64,000 nucleotides of DNA from Chalara sp. BL73 (taxonomy: Eukaryota; Ascomycota; Leotiomycetes; Helotiales), in NCBI GenBank assembly GCA_918026815.1, contig CAKJVC010000012.1:1984001-2048000 (forward strand). The letters are read 5' to 3'. Of the stretch, positions 44,775 through 58,492 are shown piece by piece. The first letter of the stretch is position 1, and the number at the start of each line of letters is the position of its first letter. The translations under genes and the position numbers were made by a program. Below the pieces are notes generated by a model that searched no databases, was not told the origin of the DNA, and was given only the letters and a program-made list of their open reading frames with translations.

Positions 44775-46688
44775 GGAATCAAACTCCTCACGCGCAAAAC
44801 TGTTTCTAGACGTTCACACAGAAGGAAGAGACACAATTTACATTTCCATCCTCGACCAAATAGTCGGAGGCAACATCGCGCTCTTGTACTAGCGTTTGTC
44901 TAGAAGAAACGTGTACTCAAATACTTGGTATCATGGGGACAAAAGATAATCCGCGCTGTTGGCTGTTTGGAGTTGATTGAGAAGCTGGCATTGGATGGAA
45001 TGTCTTTTCAATTTATCCGGAAGCCGGATATGAAGGTCCGGAACTTGAACCCCGCATCCATATTCGGGTAAGTGCATATCATTTACCCGACACATTCCGA
45101 ACCGAATAACTTAATATCATCTTTGGTTCATGAACTTTTACTCTTCTGCGTTGCAGTTGCGAGACTGGAGCTGTGCCACCTTGTCAGCCCACGCAGGCGA
45201 ATCAAGTGGATTTTCCCGCAGTGTTTTCTAATATCCCCAAGTTTAGTCGGCCAAAAGCTCCGCTGGATGTTCCCTTGACTCTATAGGTGATGATTGGAGA
45301 ACGAGGCTGAATGTTGCATAAATGTGCTCATAACTATCAGCTAATCTCGAGTTAAGCTGGGATTTCCAAGAGTGTTTTTGCCCATCAATTCCTGTTCATG
45401 GACGCTCTTCCATAGACCTAGTTGTAGTGCAGTTGTGTGCAGCTAACATTGAAAGCCATTATTCGAGGATAATCCCATATCGAAGCTATTTTGACCAAAT
45501 GCCAAAAGATGCGCGTTTTTGGAGCCGATGGTCTTGTTCAAGGACAATAATTTGGTGATGCAGGCTTCAATGTTATTGTGGCCCGTAGATGGTACACATT
45601 GATACATCTTTATATCTCTAAATCGTTAGGTTTGAGAAGCATTTATCTGCATTTCGGTTCCTTTGCTGAATGAACCTCATCATAGATTCGCCATCTCTTT
45701 TGACATGAAACCTTAACTTTTGTGATATCAATGAAGCGAACCTCCACAGCGCCTCTTCTATCAACGCTGTGCGTCCGATATGCCTATTTTTATGCCCTAT
45801 CGGCCTTTGGTCCCCCCCCCCCCCCTTGCCCAACTTCTGATTATAATGGCATTATCATTAGGCAGTATACTGTGCATAGCATTATATTACGTGGCAGATT
45901 GATTACCTTTTCTCTGATATATGCGCCTTCAGAAACAATCATGAATTATTGTCAATGTATAACAACTTTTTCACCACCGTAAGGTCAAAGTACGAACGGA
46001 GTCCAGAGCGGTAGATTATTAAAATCTTCTCAGCTCAATATCACATAATATCTGCAATATCTAGTGAGCATCAGCGCTGGCTGCACTGACAGGACTACCA
46101 GTACCATGGCTTAAAAGGTGTTCCTTCCAAAAGACGTCACAATAATGCTTCCCATGTGCACCCGTTTTTCGGGGGTCTATCCCATTAGATGTACGCAGAG
46201 ATGACTCTTGTATCCGAAATAATATCCGATGGCAAAGCATACCGCCTCCTAAAGTCGATCCAAGAATCAAGATGAGTATGATTTAATGTCCGAGCTGTGG
46301 CCTTACATGAAAAATCCTGCTTACTCTTGACTGCGAACTTGAGTTTAAGAGATAAATATTAGTCCGCTCTCTGGTGGAGCAAAAGATGCGTAACAAATTA
46401 GAGGTCATGTAGACTCAGAAGCTAGGACTTGAGCATAGAATGAGATCTGAACCAGGTGATATGTGTTCACATCGATTTATGCACGGCACGAGAGCGTTGA
46501 GCTAGCCGGCCCCAATACCTGAGCCGAGTAGCTCCTTAACTCAGACCGAAAGGAAGCTTCTACAGAGTTCAATGCATTAACATAGCGATTCTAGAAAGTG
46601 ACATCTCCTAAGCCCCTTGAAGGGTTATGAAACTCGCCGTTGCCGATTAATGCTACGATTGCTAAACCATACTCAATGATCTGCTAAG
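44775..46688. other. Intergenic, with C14 run
   Basis: No convincing gene in 1.9 kb. It holds a 14-base C run at 45812-45825 and AT-rich DNA otherwise. Confidence 0.4.
45812..45825. repeat. Poly-C run of 14
   Basis: Fourteen consecutive Cs on the plus strand in otherwise mixed intergenic DNA. Confidence 0.9.
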
Positions 46689-48077
46689 CTACCTCGTACA
46701 ATATCCACATACATCCAGCTGCTTCCGAATCGACTTTTCTATACCTTCAACCATAATTATATGCGCCTCCAAGCTCGAGCTTTGGAGTATAGCCTTCGAC
46801 CTTACCACGAGCTTCTGCAAACTCTTCACTTGCATAGAGACAACACCTCCAAAAATGCATGCCTCTTCTTCAGCATCTACGTCATAGTCCCTCAACAATA
46901 ATATGCCTTGTTCATAGCCGCAAACCACTTCATTTGATTTCCAGATCTCACAATGTTTCTCTCTCCATTCCTCCGTTGGAACATACACATCATCGGGATG
47001 CAATTTGTTGTACTGCACGGCCAAAAGTGCCAGAATTTTATCGTAAGACGACGCAAGTTTATCATAGAGTATGATGAGTAGCATCATAAAATGTGAGATG
47101 GAGGTACAGCTCAAGCAATCGAGAAATTTTCTACATTGGGCCAAAGCTAGTTTGTTGAAGTTGATACACTCCGAGACACTGTTAAAATCGACTTGAGTCT
47201 CAGCCGTCGCAATCTTTTCTATAGCCTGCAGTGTTTTATCGGCACATAGGCATTTTGCTGGTTTGATGGGACCGGTTGTCAATTCTTTGGGTGATAGTAA
47301 GTGAGCAATGTCATCCTCAGAAGTAGAAATCGGTGTACTCTCGGATACTCCAGGGGTGACTTGGCCACCCCCTAAAATCCGAGAGGTGTACTCATTGAGA
47401 TTCACCGACTCCAGATGAAAATAATTAGGGTCCCAATTGGGAGTGGTGACGCAAGTGATATCTCCTACCGCGAGGACTCCCCCTTCACCAGAGAGGCTTG
47501 GTTCGAAGAAATCATAAGGATAGTCATTGAGAGCGTTATGGTTGGTCGTTTGATCAAGCCCTTGATGGCTATCACTAAGAATTTGAGGTAGCGTATTTTG
47601 ATTGCACAGCTCAGGTGTGGACGGAGTCGAGTCTTCCGATCCTTCTGGTGTATGGAGTCCTTTTTGAGTAGAGGTGGCCAACTCAAGAGTGCTCTTTTGA
47701 ACCAAAGCAGCCACGATAACATTTTTGGCTCTGGCTTTTGGCGTTTTCAGCGCACAACCGCGTTTCTTTGCATCTTTTCGTTCTAATTGGCGAGAATATA
47801 CGCATTCATAGTTTCTTTGCAAGCACATTCGACATCCTCCTTTGTCACGTGTACATTTGATCTAAGATAATGAGCATTATTTAAATACAGAGCATATGGT
47901 GGAGAGACAGACCTTCTTTGACCGGCATCTTTGGCAGGTTACATCCATATGCAGCGAATCCACCCGTTCCACCAGTGCCGCATCCTTATTATACTGCAGA
48001 GTCGTGAACATATTGCTCTCTTTGAGGTAACGAAATAGGGAGTCTAAAAACAGGCCTGGAACTTGAGCAGTTGCCAT
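46689..48077 (-). CDS. AflR-like Zn2Cys6 transcription factor
   Basis: Exons 48077-47913 and 47861-46689 (51-nt intron) give 445 residues; an upstream in-frame ATG at 48134 would add 19. The finger is C-QR-C-RSKKIK-C-TRDKGG-C-RM-C-LQRNYE-C, again CX2CX6CX6CX2CX6C, split by the intron after RSKK. The C-terminal half carries CLCADKTLQAIEKI, FNKLALAQCRKFLDCLSC and HFMMLLIILYDKLASSYDKI, which match the style of the AflR regulatory domain found in activators of secondary-metabolite clusters. The 5' end faces an SDR gene about 460-520 bases away, so the pair could share a promoter region. No biosynthetic core enzyme is in the window. The unusual 40-residue extension before the finger leaves the start uncertain. 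Confidence 0.8.
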
Positions 48078-48596
48078 CAGTGAGCAGACGTTACGAGTGT
48101 TAGCTGCATATATCACGTGCAGTGCAAGTGCCATTTGAGTTTTACATAATCAAAAGATTTCTCGGGAACATCTCAAATAGGATGCAAGGCGAAGATTCGG
48201 GACATTTCCTAGGTGGGGTTAGGCGTATTTGATCCTGAACCCCACTTTTCCTAGTAACATTCATCAAATATTCCAGTGCAACCCAATTGGGTAGATTAAT
48301 ATGCCTACATACTCAAGTCAGAAAATTATAGTTGCTCCTTGAACCTGCAATATTTAAAGAATGAACTCATACCAACTTTTAGTTCCGGCCCTCTTTTAAA
48401 ATACTTCACAAGGTGTTAAAAAAGAAGAGTTTAGGAGAGCCATATCTAGAATAGTGCACGCTTCATTACCCAATTAGGAGGCAACCCGTAGAAAGGTATA
48501 TAGAGGACTTTTGTGAAGCAGAATGGTTCAGAGCACCATTCCTCAAAACCTTAGATTCAAAACATCAATATTTCACAAATTAAACTTCTATGAACA

Positions 48597-49926
48597 ATGC
48601 CTCAATTTACTTCTGAGACTACTGGAGCTGAAATCGTAAAGACATTCGCAGAAAATGTCCGAGGAAAGACAAGTACGCTGCCCAGTAACATATCGCTCTA
48701 TATTGCCATCAAAACTTGCATAGCAATTCCGAACTATCCGCGCTCCGACACTGATATTGGCTGATAGTTCTCATAACCGGGCCAAGCACAAACACAATCG
48801 GCGGCCAAGCAGCTATAGATCTTGCAGCTGGCAAACCATCACTGCTTATTCTCGCAGGCCGAAACAAGGACAGAATCCAGCCAGTCATCGATCACATCAA
48901 AACCTCCGACCCAGATGTCGAGGTGAAATTCGTTAAAGTTGACCTTGCGGATCTTTCATCCGTTCGAGAAGCTGCCAAGGAAGCTGGATTGCTGACCAAG
49001 AAACTTGATATCCTCATCAACAATGCTGGAGGTATGTGGGTACTATGTAGAATTCAGCCAGAGGAGGATTCGTCGGTTGCTGACTATTAACAGTAATGGC
49101 AATCAAAGACTACACCACTTCAAAGGACGGTATCGAGTATCAATTCGCTGCCAACCACGTTGGTCACTATTTATTGACTAATCTATTGATGGATCAACTG
49201 TTTGCAGCTGGCGGTGGAGCTAGAATTGTTAACGTATCCAGCTTCGGATACTTATCTGGTGGTGTGCGATTTGATGATTGGAACTTCAAGGTCTGTTGTT
49301 TCAGATATCCGTTATCTGGTCCGCTGCCTCCAATGTTCTAATGTGCTTCACTCCGTAGGAAGGAAATGACTATAATCCCTGGCTCGCATACGCCCAGTCA
49401 AAGACTGCCAATATCCTCTTCGCTGCAATTCTTGGAGAGAAGCTCAAAGGCAAAGGCGTCGCAGCATTCTCGCTCCATCCAGGGTGTAAGCATCTAGCAT
49501 CATAATCAATTCAGCCAATTTACACGCTAACATAGACAAACAGTAATCGCAGACACGAACCTCCAAGCAGGTGTCACTTCAGAGATGTTCCAAGAAGGAT
49601 ACAACCTCGCGTTGGAATCACTCGCTGCAGTGGGTGAAACGATGCCTGATGCGGCCATGGTTTCCATGCCTCTGGTATGCGGAACATCGACACTTTTAGT
49701 TGCAGCTCTAGACCCAAGCATATCTGGTATGGATTTTCGGACACCGCTCTTGGTACTGGCTGCTAATACTTGTTGTGCTGCAGATCAATCCGGGGCGTTC
49801 CTCACCAACTGCGCGGTGTGGACTGGGCCATTGAGCGCTCATGCTCGCGGTAAGAGAAACCAGGATGCACTACAGGCACTTAGTGAGAAGCTCGTTGGTA
49901 AAGAGTTTGAATTCTCTTTAAATTGA
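48597..49926 (+). CDS. Short-chain dehydrogenase/reductase
   Basis: Six exons, 48597-48672, 48768-49031, 49094-49290, 49359-49485, 49544-49726 and 49784-49926, total 990 nt (329 residues), all GT-AG. The retinol-dehydrogenase/WWOX-like type is suggested by the layout: cofactor motif ITGPSTNTIGGQAA, the LDILINNAG block, NHVGHYLLTNLL, VNVSS with catalytic Ser, and YAQSK (Tyr-x3-Lys). The glycine motif has two extra residues compared with TGxxxGxG, seen in related fungal SDRs. The substrate cannot be told. It is divergent from the AflR-like regulator, so co-regulation is possible, by position only. It appears intact. Confidence 0.85.
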
Positions 49927-50047
49927 AACTAGCAAATGGACAACAGGTTAAAGAAGGAGAGGCGCATAAAGTATGGCATTGTTAACGCACCTTTTGAATG
50001 AATGATTATGTTAAAATTGTACTTCCATTTTGGGACACGAAAAGCGA

Positions 50048-51702
50048 TCAACTCCAGTTGAGAATTATAAATTGATTCCTTCCTCCACCTTCTCCTGGCT
50101 CTATGATATGACCATACGCTTCGATAGGTTCCACTCTTAACCCAGCTAGCTGCTTATTGAGAGATTCTCTATAATAACATCTAAGCTCAAACATTCCATG
50201 ACGTTTATATTCATCTTTCCAGCATGTTAATTCAAGTAACACGCCAAATAGGCGATTTAGAGTATGTGTATGCGAGACCGCAATAGGCAAGAGAAACCAA
50301 TCACTGGTCGTAGGAAGCACTCCATCGTCTAAATAACAACGCACTATACCATACTTTGGCAACCGAATATCATAGTTCCCACTTTTAATAACCCCTTCTA
50401 ATACTATAATAGGTTTCCATAACATATTGCATTCGATCATAAGCGAGCCTAATTTGATTAGTCCACAATATTGTCCGGGAAACAAAGGCTCGATTTCAAC
50501 TTTCGCAACTTGTATAAGGCATGCCGCTACCATACGATCTCTATCGCTCGAAATAAGCATATAAACTCCACCACCGGTACAAGCTGAAGCCCATGGCCAG
50601 GTTGATACCATATATACTGCAGAACGGAGTTTTGGATTGAGAACCCTCCAAAACAGATATAGCTCGAGATTCTGTCGCTACAGGCCGGCAAGGTATTGGT
50701 CCCCCTAAAGCGAATGCAAGCATTTAGCAACACCATAAAGTTTAATAAGCCTATCGTTTTCTTGACTCAAACAGGCGTTACTGTAATGGCTAGCAATTAA
50801 TGGCCACATGCCTGAATACAACGCACCAGGTTTCAACCTATTGTTGAAGTACATAACACCAGGAGGGTACCCACTTGACAATCTCTCACAAGCAGTGACC
50901 TCGCTGCACTCCCAGAGGAACCCGGCCGAATGGAAATGTAACGTGCAGGGAGCAAGGAATCGCTCTTGGATAACCCAACCACGTTTGCTTAGTGGACTTT
51001 CGTGGTGGATCTTTCTGGACCACGACTAGTTATCATCACGTAGAGCACACGGGTTCCATGTGACGGGAATTGGACTTGACAAGAGTAAGCTAATCCTGGG
51101 TTCCTGGCGTATAACAAACTATCGCGCCGATCGTGTGCCGATGTTGCCGCAATGTTGAGGTCCAAGTTTGAATCTAGGGTGCGCATTTTAAGTGCTTCTC
51201 GAGTCCAGTCAGAGTTACCATCTTGAACAATACATAAAGAGTCAATCCAAATATAGCAAAAGCCAAGATTCATAGCCGCGTACATTGCGTCCTGGAATCA
51301 TCAGAGATTCAACAAATATACCCTTGCGGCAAGACTCGTAAGTATTTCTCTCGAATTTCAGGGGAAGAGTAACTTCCCAGCAATGACTCGAAGTATGATA
51401 CTCTATTTCCCCTCGAGAGTTGAGGTCTCAATAAGTCTTGCCTTAGTACCACTCTTGGAAGGAGATAGGGAGAGGAGTCGAGTAGGTAGCTCTACGTTCT
51501 TTGATTTATCTAACTTTCTGCATTTGGTATGTTGTGCCCTGCAAGCTGCCAGATACATCTGCACGAATAACCAAGACACTTCACAGTTTGTAGAGAGCTT
51601 CTTTATTGTGGAGTGACGAACTGTATCAGCCTTACAAGATGGCTGTCCCCATGCTGAGAAAGCATATTCATGAGACGTGAAAGCGCGGATGATATTTATC
51701 AT
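50048..51702 (-). pseudogene. HET-domain pseudogene
   Basis: HET text is spread over several frames. The N-terminal part (51403-51702) has AQHTKCRKLDKSKNVELPTR; a missing A near 51399-51401 shifts the frame just before IEYHTSSHCW. Then LGFCYIWIDSLCIVQDG and NIAATSAHDRRDSLLYARNP (50989-51285) stop, while the next block SPLSKRGWVIQERFLAPCTL is in another frame. Further on, two in-frame TAG codons flank GDQYLAGL, the second where relatives have Trp (a TGG to TAG change). The final block FWRVLNPKLRSAVYM and STWPWAS reaches the end near 50048. At least two frame breaks and two stops make it a pseudogene. Confidence 0.8.
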
Positions 51703-52711
51703 GGCATACGCATGTTCATTATCAAGCTCTATATCATTTATTTAGACGCATTCGAGCCCCCAACTTTATTGTGGTTGGAGGAAGCACTGAAACATGGATC
51801 AGGCTGTGCAATCAAGCTCTTAAGCATGTGCATCGGAAGCTGATCAGTGATCATATAGCACAGTGCACAGCCAATTGAATTCAAATATCTCAGGGATTTG
51901 CGTGTTTCCAGAACGCCAGAACGCTGTCTTAGCGGCGTGGAGAGTCATCTCCCGATCCAGGAACTTGATCAGTGATATGCAGTGTTCGCAAACCTTCATG
52001 GCGCCCAAGGCCCTTTACTTAAATCTAGTCAATTATTTGAAAGGCTGTGAGTAAGTTTAGAGATCCGGCTCGCCATAGTGACTTGTATGATGGTCAAGGA
52101 TTAAGAAACGTGGTGCTCGTATGAGAAATAAGACTGCCTTAGGCAGCAGCATCGCAAAAATAAAAGAATGTATTGGGAACTGCCAATAATAGCAAGTCTG
52201 GGCAATATAGTACAAGGCCGATGTCTAAAGATCGTTCTTGTGGAAGCAGGAGAGAGTATTAAACACATATTGCTGAAAGGGGAAGGACTGCAACAAAATT
52301 TATCTTTCCTTATCCAAATACCACAACTGTAACAGGTAACCATCGTGTTACAATAGACCAGAGGGAATCCTTGAGTGGAGGCTTGTACCACGTAGTCACA
52401 TATATGACCATGAGACTTTTCGATTGAATGGTGGATTCGCTTTCAACAAGTGTTATTGAGATTTCCATATTGTAAGCGGAGTAATTGCCATAATATATGC
52501 TCTCTGAATTCTCGATGATATGCCACTTACATCTAGATGATGCTTATATACGTGCGAACAAGATATCGACGTCAACTTTGGTTCCTAACCAAATAACCTC
52601 TTGCTCTCGGCATTGCCTCTAATATCTAAGTCTGCGCTTCGCGCTTACTGCTCTGTCAACTAACCGTAGCATGGCCGAGCATATGGTAAACCTCTCACCG
52701 GCATAAGCACC
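51703..52711. other. Intergenic stretch
   Basis: Short frames only, AT-rich. Part may be the decayed promoter of the HET pseudogene. Confidence 0.35.
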
Positions 52712-53350
52712 CTACCTGCCACCAACACCCCTAACCATAAGCACCTCTACAAACTCCTCCTCTTCTCGGCCATCCTTCCCCTTGATTCCACGCCCCTTAA
52801 CGTCAACAACAAGCCTATCCGCTTCCTTCCACCCAAACCGCTCATAAACACCCTTTCCGGCCGGGCTGGCCTCGATATAACTTTCCACCTCCTCTGCATC
52901 CGCCTTCTCGATTCCCCACCTTAGTAACTTGCCCGCGGCTCCTTTTCCTTGCCAATCTGGGTCCGTACACAACAGCTCCAGGTACCAATGCTTCCTACCT
53001 TCCATGATCTCCGTATGCCTCTTGAATAATGTTCCGAAAAAGTGGTTTGCGACAACCACATCACACCCCTCAGGCCACATTGGTAGTGAAGTTGACACCG
53101 GGGAGGCTAAAGGCGAGTTCCAGTGGGCCCACGCTATGACTCTGGGATCTGGGGAAGGCGAAAGGACAACGAGGAAATGGACTCCATGTTCCGTGAGCTC
53201 GGAGGTGAGCATGTCAGCCCAGAACTTATGGACGGCGGGCGTACGGGGGAAACAGAGGACGGAGATGGCGTCACCATCAAAGGCGCGGAAGTAAATGTCG
53301 ACCATCGCTGGGATGTCGGCTGGTGTAGCCTTGCGGATTGAGAACGCCAT
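52712..53350 (-). CDS. GNAT-family N-acetyltransferase
   Basis: Intronless. From the ATG at 53350 (MAFSIRKATPADIPAMVDIY) the product is 212 residues. The longer open frame starts with TTG, so I prefer the inner ATG. The acetyl-CoA loop is visible as YLELLCTDPDWQGKGAAGKL (the Q/RxxGxG/A motif, here QGKGAA), followed by LLRWGIEKADAE and SPAGKGVYERFGWKEADR, the usual end of a GNAT fold. It transfers acetyl from acetyl-CoA to an amine. The substrate is unknown; such small fungal GNATs are usually of unknown role. It lies divergent from the aldo-keto reductase, about 525 bases apart. Confidence 0.85.
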   Translation of the reverse strand: MAFSIRKATPADIPAMVDIYFRAFDGDAISVLCFPRTPAVHKFWADMLTSELTEHGVHFLVVLSPSPDPRVIAWAHWNSPLASPVSTSLPMWPEGCDVVVANHFFGTLFKRHTEIMEGRKHWYLELLCTDPDWQGKGAAGKLLRWGIEKADAEEVESYIEASPAGKGVYERFGWKEADRLVVDVKGRGIKGKDGREEEEFVEVLMVRGVGGR

Positions 53351-53875
53351 CTTTACCGGCTGTTGTGGGAAAGAGGATTGAGATAGGTCCAAAAGTAACT
53401 AAATGAACGAAGGGGAAGCGAGAGTGAGTTCGAAGAGGAAAGAAGTGTAGAGGCACAAAAGAGCATCTTTTATAGCACTATAATTACATGAAGGCATCCG
53501 TCCATGGGCGAATTAGGATTTTTTTTTTCAGTTTTTTTTTTTCAGTAAGAATACCTAAGGAGGCATCGTGAATAAGCAGGCTGAGAGCGGGGAGTGAGTC
53601 ATTTTCCGGGACGCGTCCAATGGCCTCATTTCTAATATCAAAGGCGGAACGCTTCCGAGGGATATCAACGAAGCATCAGCAAAGGCTTAGAAGAAGAGGA
53701 AGCGAGGTCAGTAGTGGGACGGCATTCGCAAAACACGGAAGTGGCATTGCGGCCCGAGATCTTTTCCCGAGCCCCACGTCATCACAACCTTGCTGCATCA
53801 ATCCTTAATCCTCGTGATCCTTATCTCCAATCGCACAACAAACACATCGTGTGTGAACTTGCTGCACGCTCAATC

Positions 53876-54853
53876 ATGGCTCTTATTCAACCCGTCAAGA
53901 ACTTTTCGCTGGCGAGTAAGAAGAAGCTTCTCGACAACCATCGCATGCCCCTCATTCAACTTGGTGTGTATCAAACATCGGGGAAGGAATGTTCCAATGC
54001 CGTGACCTATGCCCTCGAAGCTGGGTAAGTGTACCATAATCGAATCTACCTTCGGTATCCTAATCACAAGTATCTAGATACCGCGGATTTGATAGCGCTG
54101 AATGGTATGGAAACGAGAAAGCAGTTGGTTCCGCCATAGTCAACTTCCTTGACAACAATAAACAAGGCATCGAACGGCAACATATATGGTTCACCACAAA
54201 GCTTAAAGATAACTCGAGTTATGATGAAACGAGGTTGGCGATACGGAGGAGCATACACAAGAGCGGGCTAGGGTATCTAGATTTGTACCTCCTCCATAGC
54301 CCGTATGGAGGGCCGGAGAAGCGGTTGGAGTGCTGGAGGGCGATTGAGGATGCGATTGAGTTACGGGAAATCAGAACTGGTGGTGTCAGTAATTTTGGGT
54401 TACGGCATGTAAGCATTCTGAATGTGAGAGGGGATAAAAGGGTTGAAAGCTGATTCCGAATAGTTAAAGGAGCTCATCGACAGCAATCCGCGCCACCTCC
54501 CTTCCGTCAATCAAATTGAAGTCCATCCTTTCAATGTGCGTCCCGAACTCACGGCCTTTTGCAAAGAGTACAGCATCACGGTCGAAGCCTATGCGCCGCT
54601 CGCGCGTGCATTGAGGATGAACCACCCGGTGATAAAAGAGCTGTCGAAGCATTATGGATGTACGCCTGCACAACTGCTGGTCAGATGGAGCTTGCAACAC
54701 GGATATGTGCCTTTGCCGAAGAGTGTGAGGAAGGAAAGAATTGAAGAAAACGCGAAGATCAGCAATTTTGAGATTACGAATGATGATATGGAGAGGATGG
54801 ATGCGCTGGATGAATACTTGGTCACTGATTGGGATCCTACTGATTGTCCATAG
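53876..54853 (+). CDS. Aldo-keto reductase
   Basis: NADPH-dependent carbonyl reductase of the AKR superfamily. Exons 53876-54024, 54078-54408 and 54464-54853 sum to 870 nt (289 residues). The catalytic tetrad fits: Asp in [14 protein letters not shown], Tyr in the same run, Lys in WFTTKL and His in [11 protein letters not shown]. The C-terminal cofactor block [16 protein letters not shown] is present. A family stretch [20 protein letters not shown] lies in the third exon. The substrate is unknown. The start ATG is preceded by a CT-rich leader. An upstream ATG at 53620 belongs to an unrelated frame. Confidence 0.9.
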
Positions 54854-56181
54854 GGGATCTGTCTGTATATGGGATGCTTGATGAATTGAAGAATTCGATG
54901 GTTGGTACACGAGACCGGACTATGGCACTGATTATGAAGCAGGGAATATTGTGAATGGGACGGACAGAATATCTGGGGCGACTCCTTCGACAGCAGATTC
55001 CTATGTTGATGACTCCGCATGCTCCGACTTCGTTCTGGGCTTCTTCTTGGTGCATCCGCTCTCCCGTATACACCAGCCACAGGTCAAGCAATGGAATAAG
55101 GGGTCGTCCCCACGAAGCGAGCTCTAGCTCCCATGCAACCACCACTCTTCACTCTCCCGAAAACTCCCATGCTGAGTGGAAATTTTCAGGTAAGAAAAAC
55201 TGGTTAGGCGGAGTGGTCAACCAATGCCCCTTTGGAGACTCATCATCCCACTCCGGGCGGACGAGGCTGACAAGTTGTTCCACCACCCTCCTCTATGACT
55301 TTGACTGCCTTGTCCGACATCGGTTGTTCTGGCTCTGTTGAATCAGATGCCCATGGTATGGTTTCATTTTCCAGATCTCTTTGCCTGGCCTCCGAAATCC
55401 CTCACAAAATTCCGCTCTGTTGTATGAAAATGAGGTGCAGATCCTAAGGTTGCATTATTTTTTTTATTTTTTTATATTTTTTCTTCTTCCGCATGGATGC
55501 AAATCTTTGCAGCCTCGCAGCCACTTCCTCCTCTTCTTCTCCCAATGACGATTCCGCGGGGTGAAAAACTCCTCGTGTGTGTCCTTCAAGCTCTCGCTTA
55601 ATCAGGAGCTACCCCTGTCATCGCATATGCCCGTGTGTCTTGGCAGTCGCGCTAGTCCGGAGATTTTGCATTGACGAATGAGGAAGGGACGATAAGGGTA
55701 ACTATGTTGACATCGATTTTTGCTTGCTGGATGATATGCAAAAAGCTTCATGCTGCTCGACCAACGAAAGGGGATGGATGGACGGCATCAGATTACGTCC
55801 CGGCCAGTGGGCACCAGACGAACAGGCCATGGAGCGGTCTGTTCTTGATATCCGGCCCTATGAAACCACATCTTCCGCAATCGGCATACAGGGACGTCAC
55901 CAAAAATGCTGGCTTTGGTTGTGAGATTTGATACACCACTAGGACATCCTGTAGAACAGCCACACATTGCTTTTGACATGAGGGAGAGATGGCCGTGAGT
56001 GGTTAAGAGGAATTAGGAAAAAAAATTAGGAGCTAGCCACGGGTAGAGCTATCCACCCGAGGGGCATAAAAGCTGAAGCTCCCTCGAACCTTTTCTTTGT
56101 TCATCATCCTGTTCTTATCTGATCGAGAACATTTCTATCCCCTTCAGTTTGATAAGCTATACAACATACCCATTAGACAAC
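54854..56181. other. Intergenic, promoter of GDH gene
   Basis: No gene seen in 1.3 kb. T-rich runs lie at about 55455-55495. The last 150 bases are CT-rich and include a TATA-like word at 56066. Confidence 0.4.
56066..56072 (+). promoter_or_regulatory. TATA-like box of GDH gene
   Basis: ATAAAAG in the context GGGGCATAAAAGCTG, about 110 bases before the start codon and followed by a pyrimidine-rich leader. Assigned by position. Confidence 0.4.
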
Positions 56182-57745
<1,564 letters not shown>

Positions 57746-58492
57746 ATTCTTGGATAGATACCCTTTTTGTTTATCGGCTTATGAGTGATGGTATGAGATT
57801 TGTATTTATGATGGGTGGCTTGTTACTGCTTTGGTTTTTGGGTTGGGATGAGATATGAATATACACACGAATAGAAAATCCTCTAAAACATACGTCTATT
57901 CTATCTCTAGTCCGCCACCTAATATATCATTTCCCTGTCCATACAGAACAGCCATGCTCCTGATGAGCCAAACTTCTGGTAGGCAGCGACCCACTCCGCC
58001 AAGACCTACCTCCTCCCCCTTCACCTCACGTTATCCTTCCTCCAACTCCCCCAATTATCTCAGCATGCATCCACCAAAGCAACAATTCCCTTCTCTATCC
58101 TATGCAGGTCGAAAGACTCTCTAGCGCTTCTCAAGCCTAGTCGAAAACATGCATTGCATTTCGATATTTGCTGTCTCTACGGCAGAAATCGTGCCTTTTC
58201 GGAGGCCGCCTGACGGTGTATCTACTTCGGATTATCTGAGGCGGGCAGGCCAGTTGAGTGGGCTTGATGGCTGTTTGTGAGTAGTTTTTCGAACGGTTTA
58301 CTACTAGGGCTAGATGGTCGTCGTCTTTGAGACGTCGAGACGTCAGCTTTGGAATCGACAATGCGCTCGTTACGGTCAAGAATATTTAGAAGCCGCCACC
58401 AGGCTCCCTATATGGGATGCCCATCTGTTCAGCTTTATGAGGCCTATTTGTCAATCCTGTGATGGCCCTAAATTACGCCGTGCTATGGCTCC
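57746..58492. other. Intergenic between convergent genes
   Basis: This is the 3' region of the GDH gene and of the zinc-finger gene on the other strand. No family-like frame. Confidence 0.4.

Noticed and set aside
54837..55145. Minus-strand ORF overlapping the end of the aldo-keto reductase
   Set aside because: It overlaps a well-supported gene and has no motif.
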